NCBI GenBank assembly: GCA_036340635.1
Contig: JAYYYF010000030.1
Span: forward strand, 1-45,241
Source of the DNA: GCA-002728855 sp036340635
Lineage (GTDB): Bacteria > Bacteroidota > Bacteroidia > Flavobacteriales > Flavobacteriaceae
Direction: 5' to 3'
DNA: 45,241 nt
This document shows, in pieces, positions 17,402 to 25,465 of this stretch. Under the pieces are notes generated by a model. That model searched no databases. It saw nothing but the letters and a program-made list of their open reading frames with translations, and was not told the DNA's origin. The stretch's first letter is position 1, and the number at the start of each line of letters is the position of its first letter. The position numbers and the translations under genes are program-made.

Positions 17402-18352
17402 ATGAGGAATTTACTCAATAGAAAGCCTGAAATTAAAACAGCTATTCTCGTTCTTGCTGGAATTTCTCTGTTTATTTTTGGTTTTAGTTTTTTAAAAAGA
17501 TCTTCAATATTTGATAATAATAAAATTATTCATACAGTTTATGATGAGGTTGAAGGACTTGTTGTAGGTGCAAAAGTTACAATTAATGGATTAGTTATAG
17601 GAAATGTATCAATGATTGATTTTCTCCCGGGTTCTACCAAAATAATTGTTTCTATGAGGATAGAGAAAGACTTAAATTTTTCTCCCAACAGTAAGGCAAT
17701 CTTTTATGAAGCAGGGTTAATTGGAGGTAAGGCTATTTCAATCGAACCTGTTTTTGATTCAAAAAAAATGGTTAAAAATAATGATACAATACCTTCTGGT
17801 GTTAAGCCAGGACTCACTGAATTAATTAATAGACAAATAGCCCCTCTTCAAGAAAAAATTGAAAGCATGTTGACAAGTGTTGATTCACTTTTTTCAGGTG
17901 TCAGCAATGTTTTGAATTATGAAACACAAAATAACCTTAAAAACACTCTAGAAAACCTCTCTGAATCAGTAAATAATATAAATAAATCCTCTGGTGCTTT
18001 AATTGAAGTTATTGAAGAAAATAGAAAAGCTTTGAGTTCAACTTTTGAAAATACCGCAAAGGCAACAAAAAATATAAATAATTTGACTGATTCTATCTCA
18101 AAAATTGATTTTACAAATACATTCAATAAAATATCTGAATCCTTGACCAAACTTGATACTATATTATCTAAAGTCCAGACTGGAAATGGAACATTAGGAA
18201 GATTAATTAGTGATGAAGAATTGTATCAAAACTTGACCCAATCTTCAAAAGAATTAAAAGCATTGCTTTATGATTTAAAAGCTAATCCTAATAGATATGT
18301 TCAGTTTTCATTATTTGGTAAAAAACAAAAGCCATATCAGCCAAAAAAATAA
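17402..18352 (+). CDS. MCE/MlaD-family lipid transport protein
   Basis: A 316-aa MCE-domain protein. A membrane anchor (TAILVLAGISLFIFGFSFL, about residues 14-32) precedes one MCE domain, residues about 40-120: VYDEVEGLVVGAKVTINGLVIGNV and AIFYEAGLIGGKAISIEP. The rest is a long helical, Ser/Asn-rich coiled-coil region with repeated LENLSESVNNINKSS-like heptads, ending in a basic FGKKQKPYQPKK tail. MCE proteins form periplasmic rings or tubes carrying phospholipids between membranes. No MlaE permease or MlaF ATPase gene lies nearby, so its partners are elsewhere. It is 54 bases after the amidase in the same envelope operon. Confidence 0.9.
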   Translation: MRNLLNRKPEIKTAILVLAGISLFIFGFSFLKRSSIFDNNKIIHTVYDEVEGLVVGAKVTINGLVIGNVSMIDFLPGSTKIIVSMRIEKDLNFSPNSKAIFYEAGLIGGKAISIEPVFDSKKMVKNNDTIPSGVKPGLTELINRQIAPLQEKIESMLTSVDSLFSGVSNVLNYETQNNLKNTLENLSESVNNINKSSGALIEVIEENRKALSSTFENTAKATKNINNLTDSISKIDFTNTFNKISESLTKLDTILSKVQTGNGTLGRLISDEELYQNLTQSSKELKALLYDLKANPNRYVQFSLFGKKQKPYQPKK

Positions 18353-18360
18353 ATTGAAAT

Positions 18361-19689
18361 TTGATAGTTAACTATATTCCAAATATAATTTTCACAATCC
18401 TTTTAATTACAACTATTTGGTTTTTTAGAAGAAATATATTGGTTATCAGAAGGAATATTTTACTTGGCAAGCCTATTGATAGGAGTGATCAAAAAAAAAG
18501 AAGATGGCTGAAAATGATTAGAGTAGCTTTAGGCCAATCAAAAATGACTAAGAGACCTATTGCTGGAATTCTTCATATAATTGTCTACGCTGGATTCATA
18601 ATTATGAATATTGAATTACTTGAAATAATTACTGATGGTATTATTGGAACCCATAGAATTTTTGCGCCTTTTTTAGGTAGTTTTTATAATTTTATCATTA
18701 GTTTTTTTGAAATATTTGCCATTCTTATTATTATATCCGTTATAATTTTTTGGGTAAGAAGAAATATTATTAGACTAAAACGTTTTCTCAATCCTGAAAT
18801 GAAGGGATGGCCTAAGAGAGATGCAGATTTCATTTTATATTTTGAACTTATTCTAATGACTTTATTTCTTTCAATGAATGCAACTGATTTATTGCTTCAA
18901 GAAGCTAATCATCCTAACTACATTAGAGCCGGTTCTTTTCCAGTTTCATCATTTTTAAAGCCTATATTTTCTTCAATAAATATAGATTCATTAATTGTTA
19001 TGGAAAGAATTTTTTGGTGGTCTCATATTTTAGGAATTTTTATTTTTTTAAATTATTTGTATTATTCTAAACACTTACATATAATACTAGCTTTCCCTAA
19101 CACTTACTTTTCTAATTTAAATCCTATAGGTTATTTTAAAAACAATGAACTTGTTACTCGAGAAGTTAATTTAATGTTGGATCCAAATGCCGATCCTTAT
19201 GCAAGAGGATCAACTAATCAAACACAAGAAAAATTTGGAGTGTCTGATGCTAATGATTTAACCTGGATTCAATTATTAAATGCTTATACTTGCACAGAGT
19301 GTGGTAGATGTACTTCTGAGTGTCCTGCAAATCAAACTGGCAAAAAACTTTCTCCTAGAAAAATAATGATGGATACGCGTGATAGAATTGAAGAAATAGG
19401 AGAAAAGATTGACAAAGGTTTAGAAATTAATGGAAGTGGCGAACAATTGTTAGATGGTTATATCTCTCGTGAAGAAATATGGGCATGTACTTCATGTAAT
19501 GCATGCGTAGAAGCCTGTCCGTTAGATATTGATCCATTATCAATAATTATGGACCTCCGACAATATTTAGTCATGGAAAATTCGGCTGCACCAAATGATT
19601 TAAATAACATGATGAGCAATATTGAAAACAATGGTGCCCCTTGGCCTTTCAGTAATCAAGACAGAGTACTTTGGGTCAAAGAAAATTAA
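18361..19689 (+). CDS. Membrane (Fe-S)-binding protein, heterodisulfide reductase/NarI-like
   Basis: The 442-aa protein has an N-terminal membrane part with about five helices (roughly residues 1-25, 65-85, 98-130, 155-180, 210-235), like a nitrate-reductase-gamma/HdrE domain with scattered His. Two [4Fe-4S] ferredoxin motifs follow, near residues 311-321 (CTECGRCTSECPANQ) and 376-386 (CTSCNACVEACPLD). It probably passes electrons between quinone and a soluble cysteine-rich subunit, plausibly the CCG protein two genes downstream. The start is TTG at 18361, nine bases after the MCE stop, with no better codon nearby. In other bacteria the two halves are often adjacent or fused. Confidence 0.85.
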   Translation: MIVNYIPNIIFTILLITTIWFFRRNILVIRRNILLGKPIDRSDQKKRRWLKMIRVALGQSKMTKRPIAGILHIIVYAGFIIMNIELLEIITDGIIGTHRIFAPFLGSFYNFIISFFEIFAILIIISVIIFWVRRNIIRLKRFLNPEMKGWPKRDADFILYFELILMTLFLSMNATDLLLQEANHPNYIRAGSFPVSSFLKPIFSSINIDSLIVMERIFWWSHILGIFIFLNYLYYSKHLHIILAFPNTYFSNLNPIGYFKNNELVTREVNLMLDPNADPYARGSTNQTQEKFGVSDANDLTWIQLLNAYTCTECGRCTSECPANQTGKKLSPRKIMMDTRDRIEEIGEKIDKGLEINGSGEQLLDGYISREEIWACTSCNACVEACPLDIDPLSIIMDLRQYLVMENSAAPNDLNNMMSNIENNGAPWPFSNQDRVLWVKEN

Positions 19690-19703
19690 TTTAAATTTGT
19701 AAA

Positions 19704-20147
19704 ATGCGAAAAGAAGAAGTAGAAAAATATCTGCATAAAAAAGTTGAAGAAGGGGAAGTTGTTAGCCCTGTACTTCCAAAAGGCATGACAAATTACCTGG
19801 TTGATATAGACGGAACAATTTGTGATGATATACCTAATGAAGAACCTGAAAGAATGGCAACTGCTAAAGTTTACCCAGATGCCCTAGAAACACTAAATAA
19901 ATGGTATGATGAAGGTCATATAATTTGTTTTTTTACTGCCAGGCTTGAATCACATCGGAAGATTACTGAAAAATGGCTGAAAGATAGTGGCTTTAAATAC
20001 CATAGTTTATTAATGGGTAAACCTAGGGGTGGAAATTATCATTGGATAGATAACCATCTTGTTAAAGCTACTCGCTATAATGGTAAATTTACTGATCTGA
20101 TTGAAAAAGAGGTTAAGATTCAAGTTTTTGATGATGGTAACAAATAA
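19704..20147 (+). CDS. HAD-like phosphatase, often mislabelled phosphoheptose isomerase
   Basis: A 147-aa protein with HAD-superfamily motifs. Motif I is YLVDIDGTIC, with Asp34 and Asp36 as nucleophile and acid/base. Motif II is CFFTAR near 75-80. Lys106 in GKPRGG is a plausible motif III, and Asp116 in HWIDNH fits motif IV. Homologues in Flavobacteriia carry the database name phosphoheptose isomerase, which nothing here supports, since the SIS fold of GmhA is absent. The substrate is unknown. It sits between the two Fe-S genes at short spacing (14 and 10 bases), so a link to that redox system or to envelope sugar phosphates is possible but not shown. Confidence 0.75.
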   Translation: MRKEEVEKYLHKKVEEGEVVSPVLPKGMTNYLVDIDGTICDDIPNEEPERMATAKVYPDALETLNKWYDEGHIICFFTARLESHRKITEKWLKDSGFKYHSLLMGKPRGGNYHWIDNHLVKATRYNGKFTDLIEKEVKIQVFDDGNK

Positions 20148-20157
20148 AATTTAGCTG

Positions 20158-20937
20158 ATGGAAGTCCCTATCTTATCTGAAATCAAATCAAAAGGTGAAG
20201 AACCAGAAGTTGTTTTTTGGGTTGGCTGTGCAGGAAGTTTTGATGATAGAGCAAAAAAAGTGACCAGATCATTTGTCAAAATTCTTGAAAAAGCAAATAT
20301 TTCATATGCAGTTTTAGGTAGTGAAGAAAGTTGCTCTGGAGATCCTGCTAAAAGATCAGGTAATGAATTTATTTTTCAGATGCAAGCCATAACCAATATA
20401 GAAATTTTAAATAACTACAATGTTAAGAAAATAGTGACAACCTGTCCACATTGCTTTAATACTCTCAAAAATGAATATCCTCATCTGGGAGGTTCTTATG
20501 AAATAATGCACCATACAGAATTCATTAACAAACTTCTAAGTGATAATAAGATTAAGATAAGTGGAGGAAGTTTTGAAGGAAAAAAAATAACATACCATGA
20601 TTCATGTTATTTAGGCAGGGCAAATAAAATATATGAGGCGCCTAGGGAGGTAATTAAAGAGTTAGATATTGAATTAGTTGAAATGAAAAATTCAAGAGCT
20701 AGGGGATTGTGTTGTGGTGCAGGTGGAGCCCAGATGTTCAAAGAACCAGAAAAAGGAGATAAAGACATTAACATTGAAAGAACTGAAGAAGCTCTAAAAA
20801 CAGGTAGTGATATAATTGCAGTTGCATGCCCTTTTTGTAACATTATGATTTCTGATGGTGTAAAAAGTAAAAATGAAAATATGAAGACTCAGGTTTTAGA
20901 TATTGCAGAACTAGTAGCAAAAGCTGAAGACTTTTAA
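20158..20937 (+). CDS. Cysteine-rich (CCG-domain) Fe-S protein, HdrB/HdrD-like
   Basis: The 259-aa soluble protein has two cysteine-rich CCG domains of the heterodisulfide reductase B/GlpC/LldE type. The first uses Cys24, Cys59 and the CPHC pair at 96-99. The second uses Cys150 (YHDSCYLGR), the CC pair at 185-186 (RGLCCGAGGA) and CPFC at 224-227. Such domains hold an unusual Fe-S cluster and act on thiols/disulfides or organic acids. It is the expected soluble partner of the membrane Fe-S protein two genes upstream. bshA lies in the same operon, so an activity on bacillithiol disulfides would be attractive, but that is speculation. Confidence 0.87.
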   Translation: MEVPILSEIKSKGEEPEVVFWVGCAGSFDDRAKKVTRSFVKILEKANISYAVLGSEESCSGDPAKRSGNEFIFQMQAITNIEILNNYNVKKIVTTCPHCFNTLKNEYPHLGGSYEIMHHTEFINKLLSDNKIKISGGSFEGKKITYHDSCYLGRANKIYEAPREVIKELDIELVEMKNSRARGLCCGAGGAQMFKEPEKGDKDINIERTEEALKTGSDIIAVACPFCNIMISDGVKSKNENMKTQVLDIAELVAKAEDF

Positions 20938-20940
20938 AAA

Positions 20941-21429
20941 ATGGAAGTTCCTTTTTCAAAATTACCTCAAGACTCCAAAATTTGGACATATACAACAAGT
21001 CGTGAATTAACTGATGATGAGATAAATAAATTAAGAAGTTACTCATCATATTTCCTTGAAAAATGGACCTCTCACGGCATGGAGATCGAAGCTTCAGTTT
21101 TATTTCCATATAATCACTTTATAATTATTTGTGCAAAACAAGTAAATAAAAGTTTAAGTGGTTGCTCAATTGATGATTCAATTCGATTCATTAAGAAAAT
21201 TGAAGATAGATTTGATCTAATTCTTTTAGATCGAAATATAATTGCATTTAAGGATGGATCTAGAATTAAGAAAATAGATCTAGAAAATTTCAAAAAAGAA
21301 ATTGCTCGCGGACATATTAATTCAAATACAATAGTTTTTAATACTCTGATCAATACTAAAGAAGAGTATGAGACTATATGGGAAGTTTCAGCTTCAAAAA
21401 GTTGGCATAGTAATTTTTTAAAGCTTTAA
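20941..21429 (+). CDS. Conserved Bacteroidota protein of unknown function
   Basis: A 162-aa soluble protein that starts three bases after the Fe-S gene. Similar flavobacterial proteins in this position are often named ABC transporter ATPase, but no Walker A, signature or Walker B motif is present, so that name should not be trusted. Visible features are the N-terminal PQDSKIWTYTTSRELTDDEI, FLEKWTSHGMEIEASVLFPYNHFIII, CSIDDSIRFIKKIE, and NTLINTKEEYETIWEVSASKSWHSNF at the end. The alternating strands and the CSIDDS motif suggest a small alpha/beta fold. Its fixed place between Fe-S and GH3 genes suggests an envelope or redox role, without direct evidence. Confidence 0.75.
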   Translation: MEVPFSKLPQDSKIWTYTTSRELTDDEINKLRSYSSYFLEKWTSHGMEIEASVLFPYNHFIIICAKQVNKSLSGCSIDDSIRFIKKIEDRFDLILLDRNIIAFKDGSRIKKIDLENFKKEIARGHINSNTIVFNTLINTKEEYETIWEVSASKSWHSNFLKL

Positions 21430-21431
21430 TA

Positions 21432-24338
21432 ATGAAATTCATAATTAGAACATTTTTTTTAGGATTTTTTTTATTTGCTTTTTCACAGCAAGAGAATCCG
21501 CTCTGGACAGATGATTATGAAGATCAGAAAAAATGGACAGACAGTGTATATTCAACTTTAACCTTAGATGAAAAAATTGGTCAGTTGTTTATGCCTATAG
21601 TCTTTTCAAAGAATGATGATCTTCACAAAAATGAAATCTTAAACCTTATCAATAAATATCATATAGGAGGGCTAATTTTTTCTCTTGGCAATCCACACAG
21701 ACATAGTGAATGGTTGAATGAATTTCAAAAACAATCAAAAACACCTCTCTTAATAGGTATGGATGCAGAATGGGGTGTTTCGATGCGATTAGATTCAGTA
21801 ATAAAGTTCCCTTGGAGCATGACTTTAGGAGCTATTAATGATACAAATCTAATAAGGAAAATAGGGAAAAGGATGGGAGAGCAGAAAAAGCTTTTAGGGA
21901 TAAACATTAGTTTCTCTCCAGTTTTAGATCTAAATACAAATCCCGATAATCCAATTATTGGAAATAGATCGTTTGGTGAGGACAAGTTTAATGTTACATT
22001 GAAAGCATCTGCACTTATGGAAGGTCTTCATGACGCTGGAGTTTTAACTTCTGGAAAACATTTCCCAGGACATGGAGACACGTCTCAAGATTCTCATAAG
22101 GAACTTCCTCTTGTTTCATTTGATAATGAAAGATTAAATCAAATTGAACTGTATCCTTATAAAAGATTAATCGGGAAGGGCATATCATCTATAATGGTAG
22201 CTCATCTGAATGTCCCTGAGCTAACTGGTAAAAATAAAATTCCTACTTCCCTTTCTTATGAGGTAGTTACAAAACTGTTGAAAGAGAAAATGGAATTCAA
22301 TGGTTTAATTTTCTCTGATGCTATGAACATGAAAGGTGTCTTAGATAACAAAAATTTTAAAAATGCAGATCTGGCAGCCTTTCTTGCTGGAAATGATGTT
22401 TTATTAGTTTCTGATAATGTTCCATTGGGAATCAAGAAGATTAAATCTGCATTTAGAAAAAATAAATTTTCTGAATCTAGATTAGAAGAGTCAGTAAAAA
22501 AAATTTTGATGGCTAAATATAAGTCAGGATTAGTAATAAGAAAACCAATAAAAAATAAGGGGTTATATGAAAAATTAAATACAAATATTGACACCATATT
22601 AGTCAGTGAAGCTTTTAAAAAAAGTATTACACTTTTAAAAAATGATAATAATATTTTACCATTAAATAGTAATGAAAAATATGCGTTTATTCAATTAGGT
22701 GATGATGACGGATCAAGCTTTTTGAATAGAATTAATCGACATGGAGTAATTAAAAGGATCGATTTAAGATCCTTAGGCAAGGATATAATAAATAAGTTAG
22801 AAGGATTTGATAAAGTTATAATTAGCTTCCACCGAAAAGATGATAATCCATATAGATCAGAAAAATTTTTTAAATCAGATATTGAATTAATAAAATCTAT
22901 CGCAAAACACAAAAAAGTTGTTTTAAATATTTTTGTTAAACCTTATGCTTTAAAAGATCTTGAAGAGGTTTCAGGAATTGATGCATTAATAGTTAGCTAT
23001 CAAAACAACCCGTTTTGTCAGGAGCTAAGTGCTGATAAAATTTTTGGATTAGATCCTTATGAAGGAAATCTACCTGTTTCAGCTTCATCTAAATACAAAG
23101 CTGGAGACGGCATTTTCTTAGATGTAATTAATAATTTAAAATACTCTTCTCCTAGTTCACTGGGCTTTGATCAAAATAAGCTTAAAAAAATTGATCATTT
23201 AGCAAAAGTTGCAATTGATTCTCTTATGACCCCAGGTCTTCAGATTTTCATTTCAAGAAAAGGTAAGGTTATTTATAACAAAAGCTTTGGATATCATACT
23301 TATAAAAAAGATGTCAAAGTAGAAAATGAACACATATATGATTTGGCTTCATTAACAAAAATTTTAGCTGCCTTACCAGTAATAATAACTGAAGTTGATA
23401 TCGGTGAACTTAATATAGAAGACACTCTGGGTGAATTAATTGAAGAATATAAAAATTCTAACAAATCAGATATCACCGTAAAAGAGGTCTTGTCTCATTA
23501 TGCACGTCTAACTCCATGGATTCCTTTTTACAAAGAAACACTAGGAAATAATTTAATTCCTAGAAAAAAATTCTATAGAAAATCATCAACAAAAAAGTTT
23601 TCAATACCAGTTTCTAAAAATCTTTATTTAAAATCAAACTACTTAAAGAAGATAGACAAAATCGTTAAGAAAAGTCCTTTACTTGATACATTGGAATATA
23701 GATATTCAGATTTGGCTTACTTTATCATGAAAAAATATTTTGATAATAAATATCAAAAATCTTTACAGGAGCTTGTTTATGATAGAATATATAAACCATT
23801 GGGGCTCAATAGGACAATGTATAATCCAGCTGAAAAGATTCCGCTTGAACAGATTGTACCCTCTGAATTAGACACTTATTTCAGACACAGTGAACTGAGG
23901 GGTTATGTACATGATATGGGGGCAGCTATGCAAAATGGAGTAGGAGGTCATGCTGGTCTTTTCTCAAATGCTTATGAAGTTGGTGTTCTGATGCAGATGT
24001 ATTTAAAGAAAGGAAGATTTAATGGAAAGAAATTTTTTAATGAAGATACATTCGATCTTTTCAATAAATGTTATTATTGTGAAAAAGGGAATCGACGAGG
24101 TATAGGATTTGACAAACCACAACTCGAAGGAAGAGGATCAACATGCGGTTGTGTTTCATCTGAAAGCTTTGGCCATATGGGTTTTACTGGAACTTATGCT
24201 TGGGCAGATCCGAAAGAAGAAATTGTTTATGTTTTTTTGTCAAATAGGACTTATCCAACAATGAAAAATAATTTGTTAGGGGATCATGATATTAGAACCA
24301 GAATTCAAAGACTAATCTATGATGCATTAATCTATTAA
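21432..24338 (+). CDS. NagZ-type GH3 beta-N-acetylhexosaminidase fused to a serine beta-lactamase-like domain
   Basis: A 968-aa secreted fusion. The signal peptide is about residues 1-18 (FLGFFLFAFSQ). The GH3 domain (about 35-370) has the full NagZ signature GKHFPGHGDTSQDSHKELP near 207-226, whose Asp-His pair is the general acid/base of GlcNAc-specific GH3 enzymes, and the nucleophile Asp in FSDAMNMKGV near 293. A GH3 C-terminal-like middle domain follows. Residues about 595-965 form a class C beta-lactamase/esterase fold, with SLTK (serine near 640), YSD near 757 and HMGFTGT near 914. It probably trims peptidoglycan fragments outside the inner membrane. The stop precedes bshA by one base. 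Confidence 0.93.
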   Translation: MKFIIRTFFLGFFLFAFSQQENPLWTDDYEDQKKWTDSVYSTLTLDEKIGQLFMPIVFSKNDDLHKNEILNLINKYHIGGLIFSLGNPHRHSEWLNEFQKQSKTPLLIGMDAEWGVSMRLDSVIKFPWSMTLGAINDTNLIRKIGKRMGEQKKLLGINISFSPVLDLNTNPDNPIIGNRSFGEDKFNVTLKASALMEGLHDAGVLTSGKHFPGHGDTSQDSHKELPLVSFDNERLNQIELYPYKRLIGKGISSIMVAHLNVPELTGKNKIPTSLSYEVVTKLLKEKMEFNGLIFSDAMNMKGVLDNKNFKNADLAAFLAGNDVLLVSDNVPLGIKKIKSAFRKNKFSESRLEESVKKILMAKYKSGLVIRKPIKNKGLYEKLNTNIDTILVSEAFKKSITLLKNDNNILPLNSNEKYAFIQLGDDDGSSFLNRINRHGVIKRIDLRSLGKDIINKLEGFDKVIISFHRKDDNPYRSEKFFKSDIELIKSIAKHKKVVLNIFVKPYALKDLEEVSGIDALIVSYQNNPFCQELSADKIFGLDPYEGNLPVSASSKYKAGDGIFLDVINNLKYSSPSSLGFDQNKLKKIDHLAKVAIDSLMTPGLQIFISRKGKVIYNKSFGYHTYKKDVKVENEHIYDLASLTKILAALPVIITEVDIGELNIEDTLGELIEEYKNSNKSDITVKEVLSHYARLTPWIPFYKETLGNNLIPRKKFYRKSSTKKFSIPVSKNLYLKSNYLKKIDKIVKKSPLLDTLEYRYSDLAYFIMKKYFDNKYQKSLQELVYDRIYKPLGLNRTMYNPAEKIPLEQIVPSELDTYFRHSELRGYVHDMGAAMQNGVGGHAGLFSNAYEVGVLMQMYLKKGRFNGKKFFNEDTFDLFNKCYYCEKGNRRGIGFDKPQLEGRGSTCGCVSSESFGHMGFTGTYAWADPKEEIVYVFLSNRTYPTMKNNLLGDHDIRTRIQRLIYDALIY

Positions 24339-24339
24339 G

Positions 24340-25464
24340 ATGAAAATTGCAATTGTATGTTATCCAACTTTTGGTGGCAGCGGAGTAATAGCCACTGAAC
24401 TAGGTCTTGCTTTATCTAAAGAAGGACATGAAATACACTTTATCACATATAAACAGCCTGTTAGACTGGAAACTATAAATCCACTTGTGAATTTTCATGA
24501 AGTAATCGTTCCAAAGTATGATCTATTTAAATATGAGCCATATGAATTAGCATTGTCAAATAAATTAGTTCATGTAGTTCAAAAATTTAAGATAGAAATA
24601 ATGCATGTCCACTATGCAATTCCTCACGCATACGCAGCATATATGGCGCAAAAGATGTTAAATGATAGAGGGGTTAATGTACCAATAATTACGACTCTGC
24701 ATGGTACTGATATAACTTTAGTAGGAAACCTTCCTTTTTATAAAGAATCTGTTGCCTTCAGCATAAATAACTCTGATATTATAACTACTGTATCTAAAAG
24801 TCTAAAGAATGATACCCTGAAATTCTTTGATATAAAAAAAAATATTTATGTCATACCAAATTTCATAGATTTTTCTAAATACTCAAATTTAGACAAACCT
24901 TGTGAGCGTTCATTTATTGCTAAAAAGGACGAAATTGTAATTACTCATATAAGTAATTTTAGGCCCTTAAAGCGTATAATGGATGTTCTTAAAATTTTTA
25001 GAAAACTTAAAAAGAAGTTGAATGTCAAGTTAATAATGATTGGAGATGGGCCAGATAAAGAAAAAGCACTTAAGTATACAAACAAATATCAAATGAATAA
25101 AAATGTTGTTTTTCTCGGAAATAGCAATGAAATAGATGAAATTCTTTGTTTTACTGATTTGTTCCTTCTTCCATCAGAACAAGAAAGTTTCGGCCTTGCT
25201 GCTCTAGAGGCTATGGTTCATAAAGTGCCCGTTGTCTGCAGTAATGCCGGGGGTCTTTCAGAAGTTGTAGAAAATGGGATATCTGGTTATCTATGCCCTG
25301 TGGGAGATATTAATGAAATGACTAAAAGAAGTTTTGAAATCCTCTTAGATTCAGAAAAGCATGAAACTTTTAAGCAAGAAGCTTTTGAGAGAGCTAGAAA
25401 ATTTGATATTAAAGATATAATCCCGAAGTACGAAAAAATATATAAAAAGGCACTTAAAGCTTAG
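24340..25464 (+). CDS. bshA: N-acetyl-alpha-D-glucosaminyl L-malate synthase BshA
   Basis: BshA makes GlcNAc-malate from UDP-GlcNAc and malate, the first step of bacillithiol synthesis. The 374-aa GT4 glycosyltransferase begins IAIVCYPTFGGSGVIATELG, the diagnostic BshA N-terminus. Next come HVHYAIPHAYAAYMA and TTLHGTDITLVG for the acceptor side, and ISNFRPLKRIMDVL. The nucleotide-sugar segment EQESFGLAALEAM and VCSNAGGLSEVVENG are at the C-terminal side. It starts one base after the upstream fusion gene, so it is translationally close and ends the envelope operon. bshB and bshC are not in the window. Confidence 0.95.
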   Translation: MKIAIVCYPTFGGSGVIATELGLALSKEGHEIHFITYKQPVRLETINPLVNFHEVIVPKYDLFKYEPYELALSNKLVHVVQKFKIEIMHVHYAIPHAYAAYMAQKMLNDRGVNVPIITTLHGTDITLVGNLPFYKESVAFSINNSDIITTVSKSLKNDTLKFFDIKKNIYVIPNFIDFSKYSNLDKPCERSFIAKKDEIVITHISNFRPLKRIMDVLKIFRKLKKKLNVKLIMIGDGPDKEKALKYTNKYQMNKNVVFLGNSNEIDEILCFTDLFLLPSEQESFGLAALEAMVHKVPVVCSNAGGLSEVVENGISGYLCPVGDINEMTKRSFEILLDSEKHETFKQEAFERARKFDIKDIIPKYEKIYKKALKA

Positions 25465-25465
25465 A

